Source of the DNA: Hygrocybe punicea
Lineage: Eukaryota > Basidiomycota > Agaricomycetes > Agaricales > Hygrophoraceae
NCBI GenBank assembly: GCA_963556145.1
Contig: OY744466.1
Coordinates: 1,550,001-1,614,000 of the forward strand
Length of the DNA: 64,000 nt
Direction of reading: 5' to 3'
The translations under genes were made by a program, and so were the position numbers. Positions within the stretch are counted from its first letter, which is position 1. The number at the start of each line of letters is the position of its first letter. The notes beneath the pieces are model-generated. The model was not told the DNA's origin. It ran no database searches and saw only the letters and a program-made list of their open reading frames with translations. Below, one piece after another: positions 10,597 to 20,772 of the stretch.

Positions 10597-12160
10597 CCAA
10601 GCCATTTCCAAGAGGGTGAGGGGTGTCATCCTACCAGGGCGGAAGATTCCGAAACTTGACCAAAATTTCAAACACCACCAACCTTGTTCCCCTCAACCCT
10701 CTTGTAGAGAGGGTTGAGAGGATAAGATTACGGAGTTTTAAATATGACACGTGGATTCGGAATTGTCCTGATACTGATGTAGCACGAAGCCTCTCACCTC
10801 TTCAACTATGGCTTGGTAGGAGCCTGACTTGTAGTCTGAAAAACATCAAAGTTTGTTATATCCAGGTACCGCAACTATTTGAAAGTCTATTTCCCATCAA
10901 AATTAGTCAAGGTAAAGTACAACTTTAGTCCGGTGTGCAACTTATATTTGTGTGTCTGCATGCTTGAGCAGACCATGTTTTCACTTAGTTCTACAATGTT
11001 GCCACGTTCCGCTCAGCTCAAGATGAGGAATGTGAGTTCATTTTTATCTATCCTTTTGTTCCTACATGCTGATTTCTCCTCACCCCACCCCACCTACTCA
11101 GAACACCAGCAACTCTGTATCTGCCTTAGAATTGCAGGCATCATTGAGTGCCAATGACAATGCACTTGGTGCCAGTGATGCACTGTCTCCCATGCTTCAG
11201 CTTTCAAGATGGTCCTCTGCCAGTGGTACCCAGGAAACTCACCAACACAAACTAGCTATCATGGCCAAAGATTTCCCCTCCATCCCTCATGCTGCTGCTC
11301 TTCTTAGCTCAATGCAGCATAATTCAGGATTCCAAACTGGACAACCTTCTGCTGACGTGACCACTTTTATCTCCTGCATTGAAAGTGCAGATCCCAATGC
11401 TGAGAGTATTCACAAAGACGATATCAATGCTGGTTGGGGTCATTACCCGTTTACTGCAGGGCAGCTATCATGTGCATCCATGCTAAAGTCATGGGATGAT
11501 GTTGGAAACCCAGAGATTGCATGCTGGCTCATAGCAGCCGCCATCAAGACTTCAAAAGTTGCTTGATATCTCTGCTTCCAGTGTGCACTTGAGCCAGAAG
11601 CTTACATCAGCGATGTTTACCTGGCGATGGTAATTGATTTACTTTGGAATTTGTGGTTAAATGCCAGAGGCATAAGTTATATTCTTTATCTGGTATTTTT
11701 TTGCTGACTTTGTAGCTAGGCTCCACAAGCCACTGGCACCAGCAAAGGTCCTATCCAGGCCCCAACCCCTACTGGCTGTCAATCCCACACTGGCTGGTTC
11801 CACAGGCACATCCTCCATTGAGCCCCCAAGGTCCAATCCTCCTCCTCCTAGGCTAACCCTGATCCCACCCTCTCCGATCTGCGATCCCTCTTCAAGTGGC
11901 AGAACCCCTACCCCAGCTCAAATACCACCTCTTAGGCTAACCCTGATCCCACCCTCTGTGAACTGCAATCCCTCCTCAAGCGGCGGCGGAACTCCTACCC
12001 CAGCTGAAATACCACCTGGACCAATCTCAGGGCATACAACACCCAAGCAAACACCTGGTGCTCCTTCCACAGAAGGTCAGATCAGTGAGAAGCCCATGGT
12101 GGATGATCTCCACCAGATGATGCACCACATGATTCTTGCATACTAATATATTTTTAGACC
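10597..12160 (+). pseudogene. Remnant of repeat-associated fungal gene
   Basis: Plus-strand fragments, best from 11066 to 11566, read like a hypothetical protein repeatedly found near transposons in Agaricomycetes. Motifs include DDINAGWGHYPFTAGQ and IACWLIAAAIKTSKVA, followed by a stop and a continuation (YLCFQCALEPEAYISD). Further 3' (11730-12146) the sequence is proline/threonine-rich, ending in a frame with DDLHQMMHHMI. Stops and frame changes interrupt it. Function unknown; I recognise the style of the sequence, not a named domain. Confidence 0.4.
11846..12020 (+). repeat. Tandem duplication of about 90 bp
   Basis: Two units share CTTAGGCTAACCCTGATCCC or its near copy, then CCTCAAG, CCTACCCCAGCT and AATACCACCT. 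They lie in the proline-rich tail of the remnant gene. Confidence 0.6.
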
Positions 12161-13059
12161 TTGACAGAAAAAAAATTGAAAGATTGGATCAAAACCAGTG
12201 GGATTCCAGTTGGGGCTAAAGCCTGAACAAAAGAGGGTAAGTGACACTCTAACAAATGATGCGCAAAATACTAATTGGATCCATTATTCAATAGATCTGG
12301 TATCTATGGTTCTTCACACGCCAATTACCCATCAACCATTGTTATGTGAATGTTTGTTTTACCAAGAATTACCAGTGTTGACTTTGTTCAGGTACCTCCT
12401 TGTTGTTCGTGGGTTTATAATATCCAAGTAACCTATCAAAAAGGGTTAATGTAGGTATATGTACTGTATGAGTGAATAGAATGTAATAGTGAGGTCTCTT
12501 CAATTAAGAATTGAGACTTTGAGTAGGTATGAATAGCAATTGGAGAGTGTGATGTACTGAAAATACTAATATTCACTACTGGAATATAAAACGTGGACTA
12601 ATGAATACTGATAACAATATTCACCAGTTTAATATGAATTGTTTTGGCTACAGGGCCTATTCAATCAAGAGTATCTCTGGGTATTATAATATCTGACTTA
12701 ATTCTGAAGCTTCAAACACACATTGGCTACTAGTTCAGGGATATCTGTAATACCTTTTGAATACTCTGTTTTGTTTAGGATGAAACCTTAACCTTAGAAA
12801 TGTATCTAGCTGACTAATGCTGACTAATGAACTGATTGGACTGAGTGCATCAGCAAATTCTGGGGTCCTTTTTGAGACCCTTGAGACCCTTTTTCAAGAT
12901 GCAAGATGTGAAAGAAGCGAAAGATGTGGAAGATGTCCAAGCTCCCCCACCTTTTCTAAGCTAGGTCCCTTTCCTTAGAAAAGGTGTTTCATCTTGGAAA
13001 AGAGTCTACCCCCAAACCTGAACAACTAGTTTCAACTCACTCCTAGTATGGAACCATCT
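12161..13059. other. AT-rich, no gene seen
   Basis: Short frames only. Includes a 33-bp block at 12849-12880 whose inverse occurs at 25068-25100 (see findings). Confidence 0.4.
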
Positions 13060-13260
13060 ACATGTTGGTAAAAGTACTGGGCAGCCCTGGGACAAAACCA
13101 TTGTCCCTGGGACAATAGGTTGGGACGTCCCATTGTTCCTGGTCTGGTATATGGGATGGCCCATGGGACGACATTTGGTGTTGTGGGATGTCCCATGTCC
13201 CATGGGACATCCCTAACAGAGGGGGTGTCTGGGGGCATTTGGGACATCCCTTCCCTAGGA
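13060..13260. repeat. Cluster of GGGATGTCCC-type decamers
   Basis: Several copies or near copies of the palindromic decamer GGGATGTCCC / GGGACATCCC and CCCATGGGAC within 200 bp. Same core as the array at 13.8 kb. Confidence 0.6.
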
Positions 13261-13799
13261 ATTTAATAGAAAACTCAGAGTGATGATAGCATCTAGTTAT
13301 AAATTTCAAGGCCTTGTAATGGCCACTATAGGTACCATGGGTGCTATAGCATAGTATAAGATTGTACATGCTTATTCTTTTGAGAGTCACAGAGCTGATT
13401 GTCCTTTGGGGTCAGTGGCCGGGAGTGGAGATAAAGCAGTTGTTTCCACATATAAAGACAGAAGGAGTGAGAGAGGAAAAGTGCTGGAGATGTTGGGTAA
13501 TGAGATGGGAAAGAGGAGGAGGATTGAGTGTGTGCTTCTAGAAAACCAATCCCTTGTGCATGTGGCAGGCTGAAGCTTGTAGGAGAGTGAGTGAGCAGAG
13601 CATACATAAAAGACAAAGATCAGTGGGTCTAGGAAAGGCTGGGCTGAAAATTAACCAAGTGTATTATGAAGAAGATTTGAGCAGGATATGAGTTGTTATT
13701 ACATTGTGGGGTATGCATGCAATGGCTGACTGGGATGCAGATGCAGAGGAGAGATCTGAAATTAGAGTGTGTCCTGAGGAAAGTGGACTTGGGTAAGGA
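13261..13799. other. No gene or repeat recognised
   Basis: Ordinary AT-rich sequence separating two arrays of the same decamer. Confidence 0.35.
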
Positions 13800-14172
13800 G
13801 ACATCTCACAGAGGCTTTATTGGGACATTCCACAGGCTTGTCTGGGATGTCCCTGTCAGCTTGTAGGACATACCACTGAGGCTTTGGGATGTCCCGGTCA
13901 GCTTGTGGGACATCCTACTGAGGCTTTGGGACATCCCTGTCAGCTTCTGGGACATCCCACCAAGACTTTGGGACATCCCACAGCCTTGTCTGGGATGTCC
14001 CTGCCAGCTTGTGGGATGTCCCACAGCCTTGTCTGGAACATCCCTGTCAGCTTGTGGGACTTCCCACTGAGGCTTTGGGACATCCCACAGCCTTGTCTGG
14101 GGCATCCCTTCCAGATTGTGGGACATCACATAGCCTTGTCTTCAACATCCCTGTCAGCTCATGGAACATCCC
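13800..14172. repeat. Minisatellite with GGGACATCCC core
   Basis: About eight to nine units of roughly 42-44 bp. Each combines CAGCTTGTGGGACATCCC with ACTGAGGCTTTGGGACATCC or CACAGCCTTGTCTGGGATGT-type halves. The decamer core is palindromic, so both strands carry it. Open frames here are repeat artefacts. Confidence 0.75.
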
Positions 14173-14330
14173 ACACAACCCTTCACAACATACTTAATTA
14201 ACTTTCCCCAAAAGCATTTGCAATTGACAATAGATACCTCAATAATTAATATAGTTAATATAGGAAGATTAATTGTTGGACTAGACCACTACATGACACC
14301 ATGTACAATGTAGCTACACATAAATCATAC

Positions 14331-14575
14331 TGCATACCAGCAGTATTTATCCCATGGGTGGGCAACAACTCTGCACCACGTACAAGCAGCACTTAGCTCA
14401 TGGGTGGGGCAACAACTCCATACCACGTACGAGCAGCACTTAGCCCATGGATGGGCATCAAATTCATACCACATACCATCAAGACCTAACCTGTTGGATG
14501 GGGCATCAATCCATCCTCCTTCAAAGCAGAACTTAGCCCATGGGTGCGGCATCAAATCCAAACTGCATACCCACA
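14331..14575. repeat. Tandem repeat of about 65 bp, four units
   Basis: Units share CATACCACGTAC, AGCAGCACTTAGCCCATG and GGGTGGGGCA(A/T)CAA(C/A)T, with increasing divergence to the right. Confidence 0.65.
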
Positions 14576-15376
14576 TCATTCAGCCCATCAGACCTCGATT
14601 AACATGATAACACATACTAGTACCACTTAGTGGGCAGCCTGCACCCTCAAGGCAGCTGCTGGCAAACACAGCTGCACAGTCAATTGGTAAGTGGCACGCA
14701 CATACACCAAGCTGTGCAATGGCAAACCAACTTACAATGTGCAACAGAGACCACATCCAAGGAGATTCACAAACCAGTGACATGAATGGCCACCATAATT
14801 CCAGTGTATAACACAATGGACCTGGGCACACAAGGCATTCCCAATGACACAGCAAATTCATAGCGTAGATAGTACACGACAAGGCCACATATAGCATGAC
14901 CACCGGAACCCCCCAGGAGCACAAAGGTATCAGTGCGCCACACAATGTGAGAACACTTGGACAAGTCAGTCTTGCCCATCTGAAGAGACGTATTTACATA
15001 CCCAACGTGGAGAGGTAGGTGCCACATTCCAACCCTAAGGGGGTACGCAGAAGAGGGATGGCAAGCCCAGGGAATGCTTCAATGCCACATCAGTATTCTC
15101 ACCTCTCAACATATACAACATTCATGTACCAGACACAGGTGGGGGATGGCCATAGCAGGATCCTGATGCTAGCACAAAGAACTGTAATGATGACATGAGA
15201 ATATGACGGTATGAGGGTACATAGGAAGAACAAAGAAGGAGCAATGCATGAAAGTTGGTGTTAGCTGACCTTTATATGAAATCCTCATCAAACTCCACAG
15301 GCCTGTGCACAGGCCCATGCACAGCCCCATGCTCAGCCCCACTATTCTAGATTAGGAACCAACACACAATAGTCAT
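14576..15376. other. No gene supported
   Basis: Downstream side of the minus-strand repeat-associated gene. Open frames lack recognisable content. Two short direct copies of CAGGCCCATGCACAGCCCCA-like sequence near 15300-15335. Confidence 0.35.
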
Positions 15377-15948
15377 TCACTTTGCACAGAAACATGTATT
15401 CCACTTCGTATAACTACATTTAGTATCTGAAGCTTTGTATTTATTGTAGGCATATGCATCTCGCTCCATCTGAGTGCTTCCAAATTTGCGTGGGTAGCTG
15501 AGAAACTCATCATCAATATCACTTGGGTAGGGAGTTGGGGACACCGGGTAATCCTCGTGAATTGTGTGCTGTTCCTGACCCTGTGTGTCACATATATGAC
15601 CCTGACTGCAGTCACGGTTCATGGCTGCATAAGGTCCAGGTACCTGCATCCAACAAGGGTGTGGGGCATGAGAAGTGAGCCAGGACTGACCCGTCCTGGG
15701 GTAGCTGGGGCCACTAAATTGGGATGCAGCATCAAAGGCTTCAAAGCTGCCATCACAGTGAGGCATCCGGGATGGTAGAGGCCAACATGGGGGGCCACCA
15801 ATCTCCTCATGTATACGTTCAAAATTTGAAGTCATATGATTCCTGCCTTGGTGGGGATACACCTCTCCCTCATGCTGGCGAGTGTGCTTTTGAGAGACCG
15901 GGGGGCTGCTGTCCCTTGCATTTACAGGCAGGTAGCCCGATTCATCAC

Positions 15949-16088
15949 ACGGACAGACTCAGCATGAACAGGCTCAGCATATGCAGACTCAGCACAGACA
16001 GACTCAGCATGGACAGACTCGGAACAGCCAGACTCGGCATGGACAGACTTGGAACAGACAGACTCAGCATGGACAGACTCAGTGTGGA
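15949..16088. repeat. 15-bp coding minisatellite
   Basis: About nine units of GACAGACTCAGCATG-type sequence. On the minus strand they encode repeated ESVHA / ESVCS pentads in the split gene. Confidence 0.75.
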
Positions 16089-16440
16089 GCCCATCACTGC
16101 TTCCATCGGAACTCTGGGCTCAGCGCCAAGCATCAGCACTGTGCACTTGTTGCTGCGTTTTCTTTTTACTAGTAATCTTTGATGCCTGCTGGTTCCAGCC
16201 AGGTGCATCTCGTAACTGACAGAGACGTGTGCCCCCAACACTCAAGACCAGCAGGATGAGACCTTTCAAGGGCAAATCATCATCCATAGCAATCTCCTCT
16301 ACATGTCAAATCAGCATAAGTGTGTACAATAAACAAAACCCATACCAGCATTCCATTGCACGATCTGTGGGACAATACATTCCTCATTGCCATTCTTGAT
16401 GTTCTCAATGTATCCGCTAACCAAGCTATTGAGGTGATGC

Positions 16441-16620
16441 TGTAGAGACATATATATCTCTGGGTATGTATTCACTCATTTTACGATATTCCCTATTTGT
16501 TCTATTATTTGTATGTAGTGTGTTGTAAATAGTCACAAACAAGAAGAGTTTTGGGTTTTCACCCCACTGACAACGGACTTGCACAACGATTCCGCGCCTA
16601 CCCAGGCTGCGTTCACCACA
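16441..16620 (+). repeat. 5' LTR of element 1
   Basis: TG...CA termini; nearly identical to 18634-18815. Contains a TATATATCTC stretch. Confidence 0.75.
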
Positions 16621-17152
16621 TCTGGAGCCCACCGCGAGGACTGTCAAGCTCACTTCACTTCACCCTCTTTCTGGCAGCAACAGTGCCCCATAGCCAACAG
16701 TGTGCCATATTCGGCAGCATTTCAAGCCTCTCCAGTCGCTCAGCAACTCCTAGGCCCATTTCAAATGATTCCGACACCTACATATGGTTATTTCATACCA
16801 GTCGCGCCTCCAGGGCTGCAGCACTCGGCCTTTTGGCCTTTTTGTCACGGCGTCACGGCCATGTCACACGGTGTTCAACATGCCCACCCCTTCACATTTC
16901 CATTTATTTACACTAGTCCTGCCCCCCACATGCGTTTAAACACCACCAACGGACTCGGAAGATGACCCCCCACAGATCCCGCTCGAAGAACCACCCCTGG
17001 AAAGCTCCAAAACGGCCACAATGAGCCCATCCAACATGGAGCGCGTCTCGCGCAGGAAACGAGTAACGGAGACCCTGTAGACGAAGGAAAATGCTTGCCA
17101 TGCAACAGTTGTTGCATGTGCACCTTTAGGTACGCCCCCCGTTATCGTCCCC

Positions 17153-18487
17153 ATGGTTCCCGTGCAGGAAAACACGTCCATGCGCGCCAACACAACGTCA
17201 ACACGTGTATCGACGTGTCCCCCCTCGTTTCACACCCGAGTCGCCCCCCGTTTGTGCCTACGGACATGCTGTCATCCCCAGAGACGAACCATGATGCACC
17301 CCTACCGTCTGCGCCCTCGTCAGCCTCAGGAGTCAGGACAACGTGCCCACGCGTCCCAACGTGTCGAAAACATGCGTATTGACGTGTCCCCCCTTGTTTC
17401 TGGCTCAAATCACCCCCCCTTCGCATCTACGGACTCACCGTCGTCCCTGGATGCAAGTCACGACCTACGCCCACTGTCTGCACTCACGCCGTCCCCAGGA
17501 AAATGTGTCCCCGCATGCCCAAGGCCGTGTTCCACGTGTCTCAGCATGTCTGCCTCCGTTTTGCCCCCGTTTTGCCCCGCGTTCGCGTCTACGGCCTCGC
17601 CATCGTCCCTGGAAGCAAACCATGACACGCTCCTGCCGTCTGTCCCCATGGCATCACCAGAAAGCCCCACCTACACCCAACAGACGCCGTCTTCGATGCG
17701 TATCAACACATCCGCCCCTGTTTCCGTGTCGTTTCGCCCACCGTCTGCACCTACGCTCTCGCCGTCGCCCTCAGACGTGAACTGTGACGTGCCCTCGCTG
17801 TTTGACCCTACGCCGTCACCAGAAAAATGCGTCCGTGCGCATATTGACACATCCACCCCTGTTCCGCTCTCGTTTCGACCCCTGGCAGCCGTGTACCACC
17901 GCCAGGACCCCCATATCGCCCTCCGTGACGCCGTACAAGCCGCCCCTGCCGCGTTCGAGCCCCCAACGCCATCCCACATTGCCCCACCATGGGCCCCTGC
18001 GTTCCATCATCCAGGACCAACGCTGGACCCATGGACCAGCCCCTACGCCCACGTTCACGCCCCTGCACCTCTGTACGGCACCCTCCCGTCCCAAATGAGT
18101 CCACCCCCGTCCTTCTTCGATGCACCCAACACACCACGTCACCCGCTACCCCAGTCAACCCCGCACGCCCACGATCCACCCCACGGAGCCTCGCAGGCCC
18201 ATTTGGTAGCCCATACCATGACCCCGCGCTTGAGCCCGTCCTGCTATGCCCATGCACTGCTGCTCCATGACTTTGTTCCACTAATCCGAACTGGCCTACT
18301 TGAGGTCATGTCCTCCTCTGTGCCTGAACTGGAGTCCGTTGCTGTCGATGATATATGTGCAACCCTACTTGCGCTCGAGTCAGCATTGCTATCCCTTAAG
18401 GCCATCAAAGTTTTGGAGCAAAAGATGGGAAAGTTGGCTGATTGGTTAGAGAAGTTGGAAGACTTTGTGTTGGAAGATTCGTGTTGA
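17153..18487 (+). CDS. Ser/Pro/Thr-rich protein inside LTR element 1
   Basis: A 444-codon open frame filling the interior of LTR element 1. Composition is extreme: Pro, Ser, Thr, His and Ala dominate, with internal repeats of motifs such as FASTDSPSSLDASHD, FASTASPSSLEANHD and PTLSPSPSDVNCD. This shows a 170-190-bp tandem unit behind residues about 45-250. The last 90 residues differ: a hydrophobic/acidic helical tail (LLHDFVPLIRTGLLEVM, LEQKMGKLADWLEKLEDFV) that could form a coiled coil. A T-rich tract follows, then the 3' LTR. No protease, reverse transcriptase or integrase motif. It may be a gag-like or element-specific protein; function unknown. The plus strand is strongly C-rich over G. 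Confidence 0.4.
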   Translation: MVPVQENTSMRANTTSTRVSTCPPSFHTRVAPRLCLRTCCHPQRRTMMHPYRLRPRQPQESGQRAHASQRVENMRIDVSPLVSGSNHPPFASTDSPSSLDASHDLRPLSALTPSPGKCVPACPRPCSTCLSMSASVLPPFCPAFASTASPSSLEANHDTLLPSVPMASPESPTYTQQTPSSMRINTSAPVSVSFRPPSAPTLSPSPSDVNCDVPSLFDPTPSPEKCVRAHIDTSTPVPLSFRPLAAVYHRQDPHIALRDAVQAAPAAFEPPTPSHIAPPWAPAFHHPGPTLDPWTSPYAHVHAPAPLYGTLPSQMSPPPSFFDAPNTPRHPLPQSTPHAHDPPHGASQAHLVAHTMTPRLSPSCYAHALLLHDFVPLIRTGLLEVMSSSVPELESVAVDDICATLLALESALLSLKAIKVLEQKMGKLADWLEKLEDFVLEDSC

Positions 18488-18633
18488 GTTGATTGGATTT
18501 TTGTTTTTGTTTTTGTTTTGTTTGTTTTGTTTTCAGTATTGTCCCTTCCCTCCCTCCCTTTTTCTTTTCATGATTTCTTTCTTCCTTGCCTTGTGTGAGA
18601 CTGGGGACAGTCTCTATTTGTGTCCTTACTGGA

Positions 18634-18815
18634 TGTAGAGACATATATATCTCTGGGTACGTATTCACTCATTTTACGATATTCCATATTTGTTCTATTA
18701 TTTGTATGTAGTGGCTGTTGTAAATAGTCACAAACAAGAAGAGTTTTGGGTTTTCACCCCACTGACAATGGACTTGCACAACGATTCCGCGCCTACCCAG
18801 GCTGCGTTCACCACA
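18634..18815 (+). repeat. 3' LTR of element 1
   Basis: Same termini as the 5' LTR. Preceded by a long pyrimidine-rich tract (18497-18590) rather than a clear polypurine tract. Confidence 0.75.
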
Positions 18816-20111
18816 ACGCGCATTGAGCTTTTCGATGTCGAAATTGCCAGTGGGGCCAAGGAGGAGAACATTGTCAGGCCAGTTAATCAGCCTTATTTGC
18901 AGCCTTGCTGCAATCTCCAACCACTTCCGATATTGCATCTTTTTAGACTCTGCATTGCCAAAGGGGTCTACCAGCTGTCAGTAGTTATACACAGACAGAA
19001 TGCCTTCATGCTCACCTAGTTGCATCTGCAACATGGTTCCAAACACACAGCGATCATGGTCGCATGTGGTCTCACGGTCTCGACACTCAACATCTAGCCC
19101 AGTCAGGCTAGGGATCCTGAATCCCTTCTTGCGCAATGCACCAGCCCTGAACACATGTCACTACACAATATCTCCAAATTGTATGAATTTACCTGATCGC
19201 GGTGGTCATATCTGCCAAGACATCACACACATTAACACCGTGGTTGTTGATTAGCTCCTCAACTGCCACAGATCCACCAAAAACCACAGATGCTTGCGGA
19301 GCTGCAGCATCTGATCCCATAACATGATTGCCCCAATCACCTCAATATCCTCCAAGTTATGATACACAGCAGCCTGAATTCAACATCAGTGAGCAAAGAC
19401 ATTTGTACTCCAGAAATGCCATGTACCAAGCCCATGAATTGGTCTTTACAACTTTGCATTCTCACTATGATTGACCGCAGGGAGTGCGGCATCTCCTTGG
19501 ATGTTTTATCCAATGACTCAGCAAACTCCTTCATTGGCCACAGAAGTACACCATGTTGCTCATCGTCGGCATCACCGACAAGATCCTTAAAGGCTCAATT
19601 CATTTTTTTGCTGTATTCCAAGTATATGACTGGATGGAATGGAGGATCAGAATGGTTGTGTGAGATATGATGATACAAGACTTACATTCTTTGTTGTTCA
19701 GATACGTGTGGGAGTACCACTTGTGAAAGTCATTCATGTGGTTAGGGGGATGGGACTGACAGATGCCCAAGCCTGCGGCAAGCAAGACATCATGAGTACT
19801 CTTCTTGTACTTTCGTGCGAGGTCCCGAGCAGCCTTCATTACTTCCATGCTGAGCTTCTTGGCTTCCTGCCTTGTGGCTTGGGGGAATGGTCCTTTCACT
19901 CTCGGCCAATTGGATTCACTCTCTCCATCCTGGTCGCTGGTCTCCGGCTTGTCAGTCTTTGTCTGCTTGCGACTCTTGCCCTTCTGCTTCTTGCTCAGAC
20001 GTTTGCGACCCCCACTGCCTCCTCTGTGGGCATGCTTCTTCAATACAGCATCTGACTCAGAGCATTCTGAAAGATCATGCTTGAGTTCTACCTCCTCGCC
20101 CTCCATATCGC

Positions 20112-20143
20112 TGGACTAGTGGATTGTGGCCACTAGTCCAGTG
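20112..20143. repeat. Short inverted repeat upstream of split gene
   Basis: CTGGACTAGTGG and CCACTAGTCCAG face each other across 8 bp, just 5' of the start at 20106. A CACGTG box follows. Could be a hairpin in the 5' leader or a fragment of an LTR. Confidence 0.55.
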
Positions 20144-20193
20144 ATCACGTGACCTTCCCACAGTTCAAGCCAGTAGATAGCCCTGTTTGGTAG

Positions 20194-20772
20194 TCAGTAG
20201 AGATCCAGATTTAGTCTTAGCCTCCAAGCCCTGTGATCTGCTCGAGGACACTCTCTGTGTCCATCGCTAACCTCATAACCTTGGTCTGCTCTGAGTTTAC
20301 ATTGCCTGAGTTTATTTTGACAGGCTTTACTGAAGTCACTCCCCAAGCTGTTAGATTCATCTACAGAAGTATTAGTGGTGTGATAACTGTGTTGAAAAGG
20401 GTTAGCGATTTACCTGTGATGGCTTCTTCTTGCTGCTCCAGTGCTTCAGGCACCGGTAATCCTGAAGCTTTGCTGGCGGTATCACTCTGCAAGCCATCAT
20501 AAATAATTGTAAGTGTAAGCCATAGAAAAATTCAAGAAAAGCCAGCTTACCATCGATTGAGGGGGTTCTTCCTCTCTGCCATCTTCCTCATCTCCATTGT
20601 CCCCCTCGGAATCGATGTGTGCCTCAGCCAACAGTAATGGCAGCAGAAGATCCATAGGGTTTCCCTCTCTACGTGGCTTGCCTTCATCCCTCTGGTTTTC
20701 AACAGCGGTGATACGCAGCGCACGTCCCTAAGCACGGAAACCCTCTATTGGACCTATTCTAGCCTCAGACAT
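20194..20772 (-). pseudogene. Small acidic protein, one nonsense codon
   Basis: Three exons on the minus strand, 20772-20551, 20486-20414 and 20360-20194, with GT-AG introns and frame kept across both. Total 462 bp (154 codons). The product is polar and acidic (HIDSEGDNGDEEDGREEEPP) with a basic Cys-containing tail (KACQNKLRQCKLRADQG). Codon 15 is TAG (20730-20728) between FRA and GRALRITAVENQ; the rest is open, so the stop looks like a recent C-to-T change of a Gln codon. It lies in the same orientation just upstream of the split gene at 20106 and may belong to the same repeat unit. Function unknown. Confidence 0.5.

Larger units (their letters stand above)
16441..18815 (+). mobile_element. 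Non-autonomous LTR element 1
   Basis: 2375 bp bounded by direct repeats of 180 and 182 bp (16441-16620, 18634-18815), each starting TGTAGAGACATA and ending TTCACCACA (TG...CA). They differ at about three positions plus a 2-bp indel. The interior has one long low-complexity frame and no gag-pol motifs. It interrupts the minus-strand gene 15377-20106. No target duplication is visible (GATGC on the left, ACGCG on the right). A possible primer site starts TGGAGCCCACC two bases inside the left LTR but is not convincing as tRNA. Confidence 0.7.
15377..20106 (-). pseudogene. Repeat-associated fungal gene, split by an LTR element
   Basis: A minus-strand, multi-exon gene of a type I associate with Agaricomycete repeats; function unknown. 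Exon 1 (20106-19686) encodes a basic N-terminus (GGRKRLSKKQKGKSRKQ) and VKGPFPQATRQEAKKLSMEV. Further exons contain GVLLWPMKEFAESLDKTSKE (near 19534), VAVEELINNHGVNV, VECRDRETTCDHDRCVFGTM and MQYRKWLEIAARLQIRLINW (near 18938). The frame stops at KLNAR, where an LTR element (16441-18815) is inserted, and resumes at 16440 with LNSLVSGYIENIKNGNEECI. The C-terminal part contains a 15-bp repeat coding ESVHAES-type heptads and ends at 15377 after NTCFCAK. An in-frame stop and phase mismatch after exon 1 also suggest decay. Confidence 0.5.

Noticed and set aside
13800..14172. CRISPR-like array
   Set aside because: Units are contiguous minisatellite copies without unique spacers, and the genome is eukaryotic.
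14580..14945. 121-codon Cys-rich frame on the minus strand
   Set aside because: No motif, no splice support, in a repeat-rich region downstream of a pseudogene.
16436..18820. Target duplication of LTR element 1
   Set aside because: Flanking pentamers GATGC and ACGCG do not match in any register that I tried.
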